DNA of 64,000 nt, from positions 1-64,000 of the forward strand of contig NZ_JACJSD010000029.1 in assembly GCF_014697615.1 (NCBI RefSeq), in the 5' to 3' direction. The notes under the pieces are model-generated. The model was not told where the DNA came from. It did not search any database and was given only the letters and a program-made list of their open reading frames with translations. Position numbers and translations under genes: made by a program. Positions within the stretch are counted from its first letter, which is position 1; each line of letters starts with the position of its first letter. This DNA is from Nostoc sp. FACHB-280 (GTDB lineage: Bacteria; Cyanobacteriota; Cyanobacteriia; Cyanobacteriales; Nostocaceae). Shown here in pieces: positions 10,401-19,993 of the stretch.

Positions 10401-13400
10401 TCATCATCCATTGGAAACACCATGTCAAAGATACTTTACCGCTTTTAGAAGCTGCTTACTTAAGTGGATTAGAAACAGGAGATTTAGTACATACAGGATA
10501 TTCAGCCAGTAATAGGTGTCAATATGCCTATTGGAGCGGCGCAGAATTAACCAGTCTTGAACAGGAAATGGCAAGATATAGTAAGGCGATCGCACAAATT
10601 CATCAAGAGACTGCTTTAAAATGGCATCAAGTATTTCACCAAGCAGTTTTGAATTTATTGGGATTATCTGCCAACCCTTGTCTGTTAATTGGTGAAGCTT
10701 ACAACGAAGTGGAATTGTTAGCACTGCATATCCAATCAAATGAACGCACCATTATTCACTATGTATTTCTCAATAAATTAATTTTGTGCTATCTCTTTGG
10801 AGATTTTGCCCAATCTGTAGAAAATGCCCACAATGCAGAACAGTATTTAGATGGAGTTACAGGGTGGTTAAATGTGCCATCATTTCATTTCTATGATTCT
10901 TTAGTACAACTTGCTATTTATCCATCATCTGCATCTAATCATCAAAAACTGCTGCTGAATAAAGTCAATTATAATCAACAAAAAATGCAAACATGGGCGA
11001 GTTATGCGCCGATGAATTTTCAACATAAATATGAGCTTGTGGAAGCGGAAAAAGCCAGAGTTTTAGGGCAGTATTGGCAAGCAATGGCACATTATGACAA
11101 AGCCATTATCGCTGCAAAAAACCAAGGATATATCCAAGAAGCAGCTCTCGCCAATGAACTAGCAGCAAAGTTTTATTTTGAGACTGGTAGAGACAAGGTA
11201 GCTCAGATTTATTTGATTGATGCTTACTATGGATATAGTAACTGGGGAGCCATAGCCAAGTTGCGAGATTTGGAAGTTAAATATCCCCAAATTGTCGCGC
11301 GGCTGTCGGAACGCCAAACGCTAAACTTAGGTAAAAATCAACTCATCAACGCTATCAATCACAATACAAGTGAAGCTTTTGATTTAGCAACAGTGATGAA
11401 AGCGGCTCAAGCACTTTCTGGTGAAATTGTTTTAGACAAATTACTGGCTAAATTAATGCAAATTCTCCTAGAGAATGCTGGTGCAGCCAGAGGATATTTA
11501 ATTCTAAATCAGGCAAATACTTTATTAATTGCAGCATCAGGTAGTTTTGATCAACCTGAAATTAATGTCCGCCAATCTACCCCTGTAGAATCCAGTGATA
11601 ATTTGCCCAGTTCAGTGATTAATTATGTGTATCGTACAGGAGAAAATGTGGTTATTAATGACGCTAATTGTGAAGGTGGATTTACCACAGATGATTACAT
11701 TGTTAAGCATAAACCAAGGTCAATTTTATGTAGTCCAATTGTAAATCAAGGCAAATTAATTGGCATACTTTACTTAGAAAATAAATTGATTGCTGGGGCA
11801 TTTACACCAGAACGATTAGAAGTTTTACAACTTTTATCATCACAAGCAGCAATTTCTTTAGAAAATGCCCGCCTTTATCATGATTTAGAAGAGTATAATC
11901 AAACATTAGAAACAAAAGTTAAAGAACGGACTTTAGAATTACAAGCGAAAAATTCCCAATTACAACAAGAAATTCAGGAACGCCAAAGAGCCGAAGAAGC
12001 AGCCGCAGCCGCTAACCGCGCCAAAAGTGAATTTTTGGCTAATATGAGTCACGAACTGCGGACACCGTTAAATGGCATTTTAGGTTATACGCAAATATTT
12101 CAAACAGATGCGTCTTTGAGTAGTCAACAGAAAAATGGTGTAAATATCATTCATCAGTGTGGCGAACATCTCTTAACACTAATTAATGATATTTTAGATA
12201 TTTCTAAAATTGAAGCTCGGAAAATGGAGCTTGAATTGAAAGAATTTAATCTTCCTGGCTTTTTAGAAGGGATTGCCGAAATTTGCCGACTACGAGCAGA
12301 AATTAAAGGCATAGCTTTAGTTTATCAGCCACTTGGTTATTTACCCAGGCTAATTCGAGGTGATGAAAAACGCTTACGTCAGGTTTTAATCAATTTATTA
12401 AGTAATGCTGTTAAGTTTACAAAAAAAGGTAGGATAAATTTTAAAGTAGGTTATGCAACCCAGGATGGAGACTGGATATTAAATGGAGAAGAACTTACTA
12501 GCCAATCTCCAACACCAAAAATTCGCTTTTTAGTAGAAGACACAGGAATTGGCATTGCTCATGAGCAATTAGAAGAAATATTTCTACCGTTCAAACAAGC
12601 GGGTGAGGATAGTTTGAAGACGGAAGGAACTGGGTTAGGCTTATCAATTAGCCGTCAATTAGTTCAGATGATGGGTGGCGAATTGCGTGTCAAAAGTGAA
12701 CTAGGTAAAGGCAGTATTTTTTGGCTAGATTTGGAATTACCGGAAGTTGAGCAACAGTTAAATTTTGATAGTGAGCCATCTAAGATTATTGGTTTTACAT
12801 GCTCTCAACGCAAGATTTTAATTGTTGATGATAAATGGGAAAATCGCTCAGTGTTAGTCAATATTTTAGAGCCTTTGGGTTTTGAAATTTTGGAAGCAGG
12901 TGATGGTGTAGACTGCCTGGATAAAATACCCAAGTTTCAGCCAGATTTGATTTTGATGGATTTGGTGATGACAGGAATGGATGGTTTTGAAGCTACTCGA
13001 CGCTTGCGATTGTTACCAAACTTTAAGGAAACAATAGTAATTGCAGTCTCAGCAAGTGTGTTTGAGTTTAATCAACAAGAAAGCCGCAAAGTTGGGTGTG
13101 ATGACTTTCTAGCGAAACCTATTCAAAGAGCCGAACTTTTAGAAAAGTTACAAGTTCACTTGGGATTGACATGGGTATATGAAGACAAGGTAAGAAAGAT
13201 AAAGGATGAACACCAAAGTTCAATAAATCCTTTACACTTAACATCTCAGGCTTCGATTGTGCCTCCCCCAGCAGATGAACTGGCAATTTTGTTAGATTTG
13301 GCTATGCGGGGTGACTTAAGAAGTATTGCTGAAAGAACTCAAAAATTAGCAGAACACAGTGAGGAGTTACAACCTTTTGCTGCTCGTTTATATCAACTGG

Positions 13401-13462
13401 CTAAAGGTTTTAAAGGGAAACAAATATTGGAGTTTCTCCAAAAGTATTCTGAGGCTTTATGA
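7418..13462 (+). CDS. giant hybrid sensor: Ser/Thr kinase-like + AAA ATPase + GAF + histidine kinase + receiver
   Basis: A 2014-residue signalling protein. Order: protein-kinase fold (1-275; Lys37, HKDIQPYN at 127-134, but NFS where DFG is expected, residue 148); AAA-type ATPase (about 300-560; Walker A SGYSGIGKSS near 329-338, Walker B FLDDLQWAD near 460); a long helical TPR-like region (about 690-1310); GAF domain (1340-1500); coiled coil; HisKA with phospho-acceptor His1545 in MSHELRTPLN; HATPase (about 1650-1785); receiver with Asp1848 in LILMDLVM. The architecture is that of the HstK family of filamentous cyanobacteria. The stop overlaps the next gene's start (ATGA), so the two are translationally coupled. 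Ligand and targets are unknown. Confidence 0.93.
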   Translation: MSIILADYNLIKILYQNTNTCIYRAVKESEKISVIIKTITNEYPTIEQITRLRYEYQILQSLAIEEVIQPLALETTQNRITLILQDFPGETLHDFIRTNNLKLTVFLEIAIQLASTLSQLHQNNIIHKDIQPYNILIDPNTNKIKIINFSIASRLHRENQTVNNINLLEGSLAYLSPEQTGRMNRLIDYRTDFYSLGVTLYQMLVGKLPFVASDPLEIIHSHIARIPIPPQELNSQIPPAVSNIVLKLLAKTAEERYQNALGLKADLELCLHQLQTIGKITDFVVGKLDLNSQFVIPQKLYGREQEVAQLISIFEQVSSGSTELILVSGYSGIGKSSLVNEVSQSIIRQRGYSISGKFDQYKRHIPYAAFIQAFQELIRQILTESSEKITRWKMKILSAVGVYGQVIIDVIPDVEKIIGTQPEIPLLGINETQNRFNRLFQQFIYVFSQTEHPLVIFLDDLQWADIASLKLIQLLLSDIESKYLLLIGAYRDHEVSSTHPLILTLEKLKNSEVNINNIRLHPLNISHVQQLVSDTFQSFPENSQELANLVFHKTQGNPFFVTQLLKSLYQENLLFFNFDTACWQWHIDTIKDIAITDNVVELMVNQIQKLSPTTQKKLQLAACIGDKFNLDVLSIVNQKSWAETAKELWEALQAGLVLPLDASYKRPLVLSEQQTEQQISYKFLHDRVQQASYSLIPDIEKKITHFTIGRLLLQKFSPEEQKEHIFYLVNHLNYGIDLLTSDWERYELAELNLIAGKKAKAAAAYESAIGYLNIGLSLIGNSSWNQQYELTLDLHQQAVEVAFLGGDFEQMELLAEVVLQQAKTQLEKVKVYELRIKSCEVQRKLMAAVQLGLRVLEMLGVKLNQAPTELDIQQAIQETTNYLAGKQIADLINSPAVTDPHKLAAMRLIASLVPAAYQSAPELFILMACQQVNLSIQYGNTPFSASGFADFGVVFSGLCQNIDAAYQVGKLALNLLNSLDADEVRSQVLFKVATFIIHWKHHVKDTLPLLEAAYLSGLETGDLVHTGYSASNRCQYAYWSGAELTSLEQEMARYSKAIAQIHQETALKWHQVFHQAVLNLLGLSANPCLLIGEAYNEVELLALHIQSNERTIIHYVFLNKLILCYLFGDFAQSVENAHNAEQYLDGVTGWLNVPSFHFYDSLVQLAIYPSSASNHQKLLLNKVNYNQQKMQTWASYAPMNFQHKYELVEAEKARVLGQYWQAMAHYDKAIIAAKNQGYIQEAALANELAAKFYFETGRDKVAQIYLIDAYYGYSNWGAIAKLRDLEVKYPQIVARLSERQTLNLGKNQLINAINHNTSEAFDLATVMKAAQALSGEIVLDKLLAKLMQILLENAGAARGYLILNQANTLLIAASGSFDQPEINVRQSTPVESSDNLPSSVINYVYRTGENVVINDANCEGGFTTDDYIVKHKPRSILCSPIVNQGKLIGILYLENKLIAGAFTPERLEVLQLLSSQAAISLENARLYHDLEEYNQTLETKVKERTLELQAKNSQLQQEIQERQRAEEAAAAANRAKSEFLANMSHELRTPLNGILGYTQIFQTDASLSSQQKNGVNIIHQCGEHLLTLINDILDISKIEARKMELELKEFNLPGFLEGIAEICRLRAEIKGIALVYQPLGYLPRLIRGDEKRLRQVLINLLSNAVKFTKKGRINFKVGYATQDGDWILNGEELTSQSPTPKIRFLVEDTGIGIAHEQLEEIFLPFKQAGEDSLKTEGTGLGLSISRQLVQMMGGELRVKSELGKGSIFWLDLELPEVEQQLNFDSEPSKIIGFTCSQRKILIVDDKWENRSVLVNILEPLGFEILEAGDGVDCLDKIPKFQPDLILMDLVMTGMDGFEATRRLRLLPNFKETIVIAVSASVFEFNQQESRKVGCDDFLAKPIQRAELLEKLQVHLGLTWVYEDKVRKIKDEHQSSINPLHLTSQASIVPPPADELAILLDLAMRGDLRSIAERTQKLAEHSEELQPFAARLYQLAKGFKGKQILEFLQKYSEAL

Positions 13463-15450
13463 AAAACGATTTTAATAAATCCAGTGTCATTTTAATTGTT
13501 GATGATACTCCCATCAATTTAGAAATGCTTTTTGATTTTTTAGGCACGACCGGATTTACAGTATTAATTGCTGAGGATGGTGAAAGTGCGATCGCCATAG
13601 CAGAATATGGTAAGCCTGACTTAATTTTGTTAGATATCCTCATGCCAGGAATTGACGGTTTTGAAACTTGTCGTCGTCTGAAAGCGCAGGAATCAACCCA
13701 AGATATTCCCGTGATTTTTATGACAGCACTTTCGGAGACTGTTGATAAAGTCACAGGCTTTGAACTGGGTGCAGTTGATTACCTCACTAAACCACTCCAA
13801 CACCAAGAAGTGTTGGCGAGAATTCAATTACATCTCAAGTTACGCGCTCTCACTAAAACATTACAAGAACAGAATTTACGTTTAGAAGCTGAAATTACAG
13901 AACGTTTGCAAGTTGAAGAAAAAATCCGCGAACAAGCAGCTTTATTAGATGTAACTAGCGATGCAATTGTCGTGAAAGATTTTAATAATCAAATTTGTTT
14001 TTGGAACCAAGGTGCGGAAAATTTGTATGGCTGGCAAGCTACAGAAGTCATTGGTCAAAATGTCAATCAGATTTTATACTCACCAGAGACTTTAGGGCAA
14101 GTCCAAAACATTTATGCAAGTATAGCTGAGTCTGGCTTTTGGCAAGGAGAATTAAACCAAGTTAACAAACAAGGACAAACTGTGATTGTGGCCAGTCGTT
14201 GGACATTAATGTGCGATCGCCATAACCAGCCTAAATCAATTTTGACTGTTAATACTGATATTACCGAAAAAAAACATTTAGAAAATCAAATTCTCCGCGC
14301 TCAACGTTTAGAAAGCATCGGCACATTAGCTAGTGGTATTGCTCATGATTTGAACAATATTTTGACACCAATTTTAACAGCCGCACAACTACTACAACTC
14401 AAACTGCCCGATACTAACGAGCGCAATCAACAAATGTTGAAAACCATCGAAGCTAATTCTAAACGCGGCGCAGCTTTAGTTAAGCAAGTTTTACAATTTG
14501 CGCGGGGAGTAGATGGGCAGCGTACCATTGTGCAAGTAAACCATTTATGTTCAGAAATTCGACAAATTGTCCAAGAGACTTTTCCTAAATCTATTGAATT
14601 AACAACCCAGATTCAGCCAGGACTTTGGGCTGTAATTGGAGATGCAACCCACCTCCATCAACTACTGATGAATTTAGTAGTTAATGCCCGTGATGCCATG
14701 CCCACAGGCGGTAGTATCAAAATTTCTGCGTCAAATCTGTTAGTAGATGAACAGTATGCACGGATGAATTTAGATGCGCGTGTCGGTGCTTATATTGTGG
14801 TGACAATTGCCGATACAGGTGTGGGAATGCCGCCAGAGATTATTGATAGAATCTTTGAGCCATTTTTCACCACTAAAGATATTGGGAAAGGTACTGGATT
14901 GGGTTTGTCGACTGTAAGAGGTATCATTCAAAGTCACGGTGGTTTTGTGAATGTTTCTAGTCAAGTTGATAAAGGTACAGAATTTAAAATTTTCTTACCA
15001 GCTGTGGAGGTAGCAAATCCACTCCTTGAGGAAGACTTAGATTTATTTAAAGGTGACGGAGAATTAATTTTAGTAGTTGATGATGAAAGTGGAATTTTAG
15101 AAACTACCAAAATTTCCTTAGAAACCTACAACTACAGAGTATTAACTGCTACTAATGGCATTGAAGCGATCGCTCTTTATGCTCAACACGAAGACGAAAT
15201 TAGCTTAGTGTTGATGGATATGATGATGCCTGCAATGGACGGTGCTACGGCTATTAGCACTTTGCAAAAAATGAACTCTCAAGTCAAGGTAATTGCTGTT
15301 AGTGGTTTAACTGCTAGTAGTAAATTAACCAAAATATCTGGGGTGAAAAAGTTTATTCCTAAGCCTTATACAACCAAGGATTTATTGCAAACCTTACACA
15401 GCATTTTGGTACAGGAATCTAGACAGCAAGAGCGTGTGGCTAAATCTTAG
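13459..15450 (+). CDS. hybrid sensor kinase: receiver + PAS + histidine kinase + receiver
   Basis: A 663-residue cytosolic protein with no membrane segments. N-terminal receiver (5-125, phospho-acceptor Asp59 in [10 protein letters not shown], Lys in YLTKP), coiled coil, PAS domain (about 155-270), HisKA with His296 in [12 protein letters not shown], HATPase (about 390-515, GTGLGLSTV), and a second receiver (540-655, Asp587 in LVLMDMMMP). The HDLNN form of the H-box is typical of HPK4-class kinases. It starts within the stop codon of the upstream giant kinase (ATGA overlap), which suggests a phosphorelay pair: the upstream receiver or this N-terminal receiver could accept phosphate from the partner. 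Flanked on both sides by TRAP transporter genes. Confidence 0.95.
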   Translation: MKNDFNKSSVILIVDDTPINLEMLFDFLGTTGFTVLIAEDGESAIAIAEYGKPDLILLDILMPGIDGFETCRRLKAQESTQDIPVIFMTALSETVDKVTGFELGAVDYLTKPLQHQEVLARIQLHLKLRALTKTLQEQNLRLEAEITERLQVEEKIREQAALLDVTSDAIVVKDFNNQICFWNQGAENLYGWQATEVIGQNVNQILYSPETLGQVQNIYASIAESGFWQGELNQVNKQGQTVIVASRWTLMCDRHNQPKSILTVNTDITEKKHLENQILRAQRLESIGTLASGIAHDLNNILTPILTAAQLLQLKLPDTNERNQQMLKTIEANSKRGAALVKQVLQFARGVDGQRTIVQVNHLCSEIRQIVQETFPKSIELTTQIQPGLWAVIGDATHLHQLLMNLVVNARDAMPTGGSIKISASNLLVDEQYARMNLDARVGAYIVVTIADTGVGMPPEIIDRIFEPFFTTKDIGKGTGLGLSTVRGIIQSHGGFVNVSSQVDKGTEFKIFLPAVEVANPLLEEDLDLFKGDGELILVVDDESGILETTKISLETYNYRVLTATNGIEAIALYAQHEDEISLVLMDMMMPAMDGATAISTLQKMNSQVKVIAVSGLTASSKLTKISGVKKFIPKPYTTKDLLQTLHSILVQESRQQERVAKS

Positions 15451-15474
15451 ATATAGCACGAGGCAGAAGGGCAG

Positions 15475-16812
15475 TTAACTTCCCAAAGAAGGTAAGAAAC
15501 TGACAATCTGCGGGAAGACAATAATTAACAACACAACCAACAACTGAAGCAGAATAAACGGTATGACACCACGATAAATATCTGATGTGGTTACTTCTGG
15601 AGGTGCAACACCACGCAGATAAAATAAAGCAAAGCCAAAAGGTGGTGTTAAAAACGAAGTTTGCAGATTTGCCCCTAGTACTACACCATACCAAACTAAA
15701 TCAATGCCTAATTGCTGGGCAACAGGCACAAATAAAGGTATGACGATAAAGGCAATTTCAAAAAAGTCGATAAAGAAACCGAGGATAAACACCACAATCA
15801 TACTGACGGCTAAAAAGCCGACTTTCCCACCAGGAAGATTGGCGAGGACATCAAACATAAATTGATCGCCATTTAATCCTCGGAATACTAAGCTGAAAGC
15901 TGTCGAACCAAACAAAATAAACACCACCATACTGGTGATTCGTAAAGTGGTATCACATACTTGACGCAGAGATGTTAAAGTTAATTGACCATTGGCTGCT
16001 GCTAAAGCGATCGCACCTACACAACCAACTGCACCTGCTTCTGTGGGGGTGGCAATGCCAAAAAATATACTACCTAACACAAGTAAAATTACTACCAAAG
16101 GCGGCAACATCACCTGAATTACCCTTGTCCCCAAGGCTTTACCGCCAATTTCTCGCACTTGGGCAGGCAAAGCTGGTGCGGCATCTGGTTTTAAAAATGC
16201 CACAATCAGCACATGCAGGGCAAAGGCACTAGCCATCATCAAGCCGGGAATCACCGAACCAATAAATAAATTACCTACAGACACACCAAGTTGGTCGCCT
16301 AACACTACCAAAACCACACTCGGCGGAATAATTTGCCCTAAAGTGCCTGAAGCTGCAATCACACCCGTGGCTAATTGTTTGTTGTAACCATAGCGCAGCA
16401 TAATTGGCAGCGAAATTAAACCCATCGCTACCACAGTGGCTGCTACGACCCCAGTAGTGGCGGCCAGTAACGCTCCCACTAACACTACTGCTAAGGCCAG
16501 TCCACCCCGTAACCGTCCCAACAAAATCCCCATCGTTTCCAGCAGCCGTTCCGCAATGCCAGATTTTTCTAGCATTGACCCCAGAAAAATAAAGTAAGGA
16601 ATAGCTAACAGGGTGTAATTAGCCATAATTCCGAAAATTCGCTGGGGCATAGCGGTGAGAAATATCGGGTCAAACACACCCAAACTAATTCCCAATAAAC
16701 CAAAGACAATAGCCACACCACCCAGGGAAAATGCCACGGGATATCCCAGGGATAACAAGACCAAAGCCCCGGCAAACATCAGCGGCCCCAGCCATTCATA
16801 AGCCAGTGTCAC
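15475..16812 (-). CDS. TRAP transporter large membrane subunit (DctM type)
   Basis: A 445-residue protein with about twelve hydrophobic segments that forms the translocation channel of a TRAP transporter, driven by an ion gradient. Typical family segments are PLMFAGALVLLSLGYPVAFSL at the start, GIMANYTLLAIPYFIFLGSM, and the C-terminal TPPFGFALFYLRG, which is highly conserved in DctM. The open frame extends five codons further to an ATG at 16827, but the GTG at 16812 is preceded by a perfect AGGAGG at six bases spacing, and the longer start would include that site in the coding region. It overlaps the small subunit gene by 17 bases. It converges on the kinase operon (24-base gap). Confidence 0.95.
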   Translation of the reverse strand: MTLAYEWLGPLMFAGALVLLSLGYPVAFSLGGVAIVFGLLGISLGVFDPIFLTAMPQRIFGIMANYTLLAIPYFIFLGSMLEKSGIAERLLETMGILLGRLRGGLALAVVLVGALLAATTGVVAATVVAMGLISLPIMLRYGYNKQLATGVIAASGTLGQIIPPSVVLVVLGDQLGVSVGNLFIGSVIPGLMMASAFALHVLIVAFLKPDAAPALPAQVREIGGKALGTRVIQVMLPPLVVILLVLGSIFFGIATPTEAGAVGCVGAIALAAANGQLTLTSLRQVCDTTLRITSMVVFILFGSTAFSLVFRGLNGDQFMFDVLANLPGGKVGFLAVSMIVVFILGFFIDFFEIAFIVIPLFVPVAQQLGIDLVWYGVVLGANLQTSFLTPPFGFALFYLRGVAPPEVTTSDIYRGVIPFILLQLLVVLLIIVFPQIVSFLPSLGS

Positions 16813-17350
16813 GTTGTTCCTCCTCAACTGCTAGTCTGCCTTGGATAATTGCCCAGTTTTTAATTGCTTGGGAAATTCCCTGAAAAATCAGCAATATAAA
16901 GGAGACAATAATCATTGCTTTGATTGGGTAGCGGGGTAAACCGCCAGGATCAGGGGAATTTTCCTGAATCTGCCAAGAAGCGATGATAGTATCCCAAGAA
17001 AAAATGATTACCATCACACAGAAGGGAATCAAAAAAAATACTGTCCCTAGCAAGTCTGCTAAGGCTTTGCGCCGACGTTGCCAATTACTATAAAAAATAT
17101 CTACACGGACGTGTTCGTTATGCTTGAGGGTGTAAGCTGCCCCCAGCAAAAAAACTAAATCAAAAATATACCACTGCGCTTCGATGTAAGCGTTGGATGT
17201 CAGGTTACTGCCAATAAATCGTCCTACATATCGCCCGACAACGTTCCATACTCCCAGGATGACCATGACTAGCACCAGCCAACTGGTACATCGACCGATA
17301 AATTCAGTACAAGTATCAATAATTTTGGAAATTTTTAAAAGTTTCTCCAA
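16796..17350 (-). CDS. TRAP transporter small membrane subunit (DctQ type)
   Basis: A 184-residue protein with four hydrophobic helices (TSWLVLVMVILGVWNVVGRYVG; WYIFDLVFLLGAAYTLKH; FFLIPFCVMVIIFSWDTI; AMIIVSFILLIFQGIS) and the family motif NEHVRVDIFYSNWQRRRKALAD, which is diagnostic of DctQ. It pairs with the large subunit encoded immediately downstream (17-base overlap using the preferred dctM start). The start shown is a TTG; there is a GAGG about a dozen bases upstream. In Anabaena PCC 7120 the homologous 2-oxoacid TRAP genes are likewise split, with the receptor gene facing the membrane-subunit genes. Confidence 0.92.
   Translation of the reverse strand: MEKLLKISKIIDTCTEFIGRCTSWLVLVMVILGVWNVVGRYVGRFIGSNLTSNAYIEAQWYIFDLVFLLGAAYTLKHNEHVRVDIFYSNWQRRRKALADLLGTVFFLIPFCVMVIIFSWDTIIASWQIQENSPDPGGLPRYPIKAMIIVSFILLIFQGISQAIKNWAIIQGRLAVEEEQRDTGL
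16819..16824 (-). promoter_or_regulatory. ribosome binding site that fixes the dctM start at GTG 16812
   Basis: Minus-strand AGGAGG followed by AACAAC and then GTG. This is the strongest Shine-Dalgarno sequence noticed in the window and lies within the end of the dctQ-type gene. Confidence 0.8.
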
Positions 17351-17509
17351 TGGTGGTATTACCTCTGTCGTGAAGATAGGGCTAGGGGTGTAGGGAAAGG
17401 GTTTTTTACGTTTTGCTTTAAGATTTTCTCATGAATAGCTGACTTGAAAGTGCTGAGTAATATATTTTCTCCCTTGCACCCTGCCCCCTGCACACTTTCC
17501 CCCAGCCTC

Positions 17510-18970
17510 TTAACTCGACTGTCGCCAGTGTGTAGGAGGTTCAAGATCATCGGGTAGACGGGTTGTGCGATCGCCTACTGCCATGCCAATCTGTTGTGAG
17601 TCTAAGTTTTTCACACCTGTGAGAATTGCGCCTTCTAGTTTGACATCACACAAATTTGTGCCGAATAAATTCGCGCCGATGAGGTTGGCTTTAGACAAAT
17701 TCGCCTCATACAAAACTGCCCGATTCAAATTTGCACCCATGAGATTGGCTTGATATAAATCGGCTTCTGTCAAACTGGCTTCGGTGAGGTTGGCAAAAAA
17801 GACTTCTGTTTGCTGGAGTTTGGCAGCATTTAAATTTGCCCCAGACAAGTTAGCGCCATTCAAGTTGGCGGCTTGTAAGTTCGCGCCAATTAATCCGGCT
17901 AAATGCAAGTTAGCTTTACCCAGCTTTGCCCCTTGTAAATTAGCCAGAAATAATTTTGCACCTGCGAGGTTAGCAACTTTTAAGGTTGCCTGCTGTAAGT
18001 TCGCTTTATACAGGTTTGCCCCTTGTAAGTTAGCTGTACGCAGACTTGCACTTTGCAGGTTAGCAGCACGCAAGTTTGCGCCATAAAGGTTCGCACGGTT
18101 CAAGGTTGCCCCTTGTAAGTTGGCTTCCCGCAGGTTGGCTTTTTGTAAATTGGTTTCGTAGAGAATGGAGCGTACCAGTTTGGCACTGTTGAGATTAGCT
18201 CCCGAAAGGTTAGCGCCGCGTAAATCTGCACCAGAAAGGTCAGAACCGCGTAAATCTGCCCTTTCTAAATTAGCGCCGAGTAAATCTGCTCGCCGAATAT
18301 CTATGTTGCGTAAATCTAATTTTTGACTTTCTAATTCTAATAGGGAATTACGTCTACCAATGATTGTCAGTGCGGCTTGGACATCCCGGCGAATTTTGGG
18401 AGCGGCTTCACTGTTGTGTTTGTTTGCCAATACCCGACTTTTGGGTTTACCCCAATATATAGGCTGTGCATCTTCTTCTTTGAAGAGTTCGCCTTCTGTG
18501 GGAATGCCTGTGTTCTCCCGCACAAATGCCGCCAGGATTTCCATAATTGTCCAGTGTTCTTTAGGAAAATCCTGGGCAATGCGTTCTAACACATAAATTG
18601 CACCGATGCGCGTTTCAATTCTCTCATGACCAAGCTGCGTAATAGCAGCCATAAATCTATCTGCAATCAATCTGTCTTGGGAGATTTGCGTATTTTGCAG
18701 ACTCACTTCGACATTTTTTTCGGAGGCGATCGCATTTTTTTGCATTGCCTCGGCCCGTTTACCTGCATAATAGGCATTAACCATGACTGCCAAGCCTAAA
18801 AACATAATTGCAGTTGTGGTTAATGCTTGCGTTCTGTATTGCATTTGCTGCGAAATTGATAACTCCTTTTTACTGGAGGCAGCAAAAACAATTATATTCA
18901 GCCCCAGCGCGAATACAACTGTTGTACCTATCAACCAACGCAACATTTTGTCTGTCTTATTTGCAGACAT
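17510..18970 (-). CDS. membrane-anchored pentapeptide-repeat protein
   Basis: A 486-residue protein. Two N-terminal transmembrane helices (WLIGTTVVFALGLNIIVFAA and TTTAIMFLGLAVMVNAYYAG) are followed by a helical module (about 95-160, DRFMAAITQLGHERIETRIG and TIMEILAAFVREN), then about 45 pentapeptide repeats of A(D/N)LXX type (about 215-460) that should fold as a right-handed quadrilateral beta-helix. The function of such proteins in cyanobacteria is largely unknown. The helical module recurs in the neighbour at 19253-19993, so the two are paralogs. ATG 18970 is preferred over the upstream GTG; an AGGA lies 11 bases before it. Confidence 0.9.
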   Translation of the reverse strand: MSANKTDKMLRWLIGTTVVFALGLNIIVFAASSKKELSISQQMQYRTQALTTTAIMFLGLAVMVNAYYAGKRAEAMQKNAIASEKNVEVSLQNTQISQDRLIADRFMAAITQLGHERIETRIGAIYVLERIAQDFPKEHWTIMEILAAFVRENTGIPTEGELFKEEDAQPIYWGKPKSRVLANKHNSEAAPKIRRDVQAALTIIGRRNSLLELESQKLDLRNIDIRRADLLGANLERADLRGSDLSGADLRGANLSGANLNSAKLVRSILYETNLQKANLREANLQGATLNRANLYGANLRAANLQSASLRTANLQGANLYKANLQQATLKVANLAGAKLFLANLQGAKLGKANLHLAGLIGANLQAANLNGANLSGANLNAAKLQQTEVFFANLTEASLTEADLYQANLMGANLNRAVLYEANLSKANLIGANLFGTNLCDVKLEGAILTGVKNLDSQQIGMAVGDRTTRLPDDLEPPTHWRQSS

Positions 18971-19252
18971 AGGAATTAGATTCCTCACACTACAGAATTA
19001 TTACTTAGAGGTTGGGATGAGTATAACATTTCGCTCAAGGTTTGAATATGAAATTACGGATTTTTATTGATATTACTTTTATGCTTAAAGTTGTCTTTGT
19101 AATGATATTGTGACAACCACAGAGATAATCTTGAATATTCGCGGACAATTTAGTAGTTTTTCACCCTGATTCTGTGCCAGTACTCAGACTTGTACTGCCA
19201 GAAATTAATAATAATGTTGCGGAATCTGTTCTATTTTCATTAGAAATTGTGT

Positions 19253-19993
19253 CTATCCGGAAAATTTTGCTTCTCGGAAATTAGCTCCATCAAGGATGGC
19301 ATCTTGGAGATTAGTTTGAGACAAATTAGCGAGATAAAAGTTTGCTTTGACCAAATTTGCTTTTGCTAGGTTTGCCCCAGACAAGTTAGCAGAACTAATA
19401 ATTGCTTCCGAAAGGTTTGCACCAGCTAAGTTAGCCTGGGATAAGTTAGCAGCACAGAGAATTGCCCCACTGAGATTTGCACCCGCCAGATTCACTCCTG
19501 ATAAATTAGCTTGGTAGAGATTCACACCTGCAAGGTTTCCACCACTGAGATTTGCTCCTCTTAAGTCTGTATAGCTTAAGTCGAGTTGTTCCGATGCTAA
19601 AGATTTTTGGGTGTCTGTTTTTGTGAGTACCTTCAAAGAAGCCTGAATATCTGGATGAATGTTTGGTGATGACTGACTCTTAACTTCCTGGTGTGTTTTA
19701 TACAGAGAGTTTTGGCGCACAAAAGCCGTGAGAACCTCCATAATTTCCCAGTTCTCTTGTCCATGATAATTGGCTAATTTTTCGAGTTCGGCAATTCCCT
19801 GTAATCTGACATCTAATTTTTGATGATGTAGCTTATCTACTGCCATTCTCAAACGTTTTTTAATGCTTCGTTGCGAGGTATGCTGCTGTTTGTCTTGGCG
19901 GTTAATTATTCCTAATATGATATCGAAAAATAAGTTTTCATTAATTGCATGGTTTTTTTCCGGATGGTTAAAATTGCCGATGTAAGTAAGCAT
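19253..19993 (-). CDS. pentapeptide-repeat protein, soluble paralog
   Basis: A 246-residue protein without membrane segments. Its central helical module (RLRMAVDKLHHQKLDVRLQG, then NWEIMEVLTAFVRQNS) matches that of the pentapeptide protein at 17510-18970, and the C-terminal third is about twenty A(N/D)LSX repeats. The ATG at 19993 is chosen over a TTG five codons upstream. The two paralogs lie in the same orientation 282 bases apart, suggesting local duplication followed by loss or gain of the membrane anchor. No biochemical role can be read from the sequence. Confidence 0.85.
   Translation of the reverse strand: MLTYIGNFNHPEKNHAINENLFFDIILGIINRQDKQQHTSQRSIKKRLRMAVDKLHHQKLDVRLQGIAELEKLANYHGQENWEIMEVLTAFVRQNSLYKTHQEVKSQSSPNIHPDIQASLKVLTKTDTQKSLASEQLDLSYTDLRGANLSGGNLAGVNLYQANLSGVNLAGANLSGAILCAANLSQANLAGANLSEAIISSANLSGANLAKANLVKANFYLANLSQTNLQDAILDGANFREAKFSG

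Noticed and set aside
17784-18086. Plus-strand frame with a periodic KFAP/KLAP pattern
   Set aside because: It is the antisense image of the pentapeptide repeats of the minus-strand gene; the periodicity is inherited.
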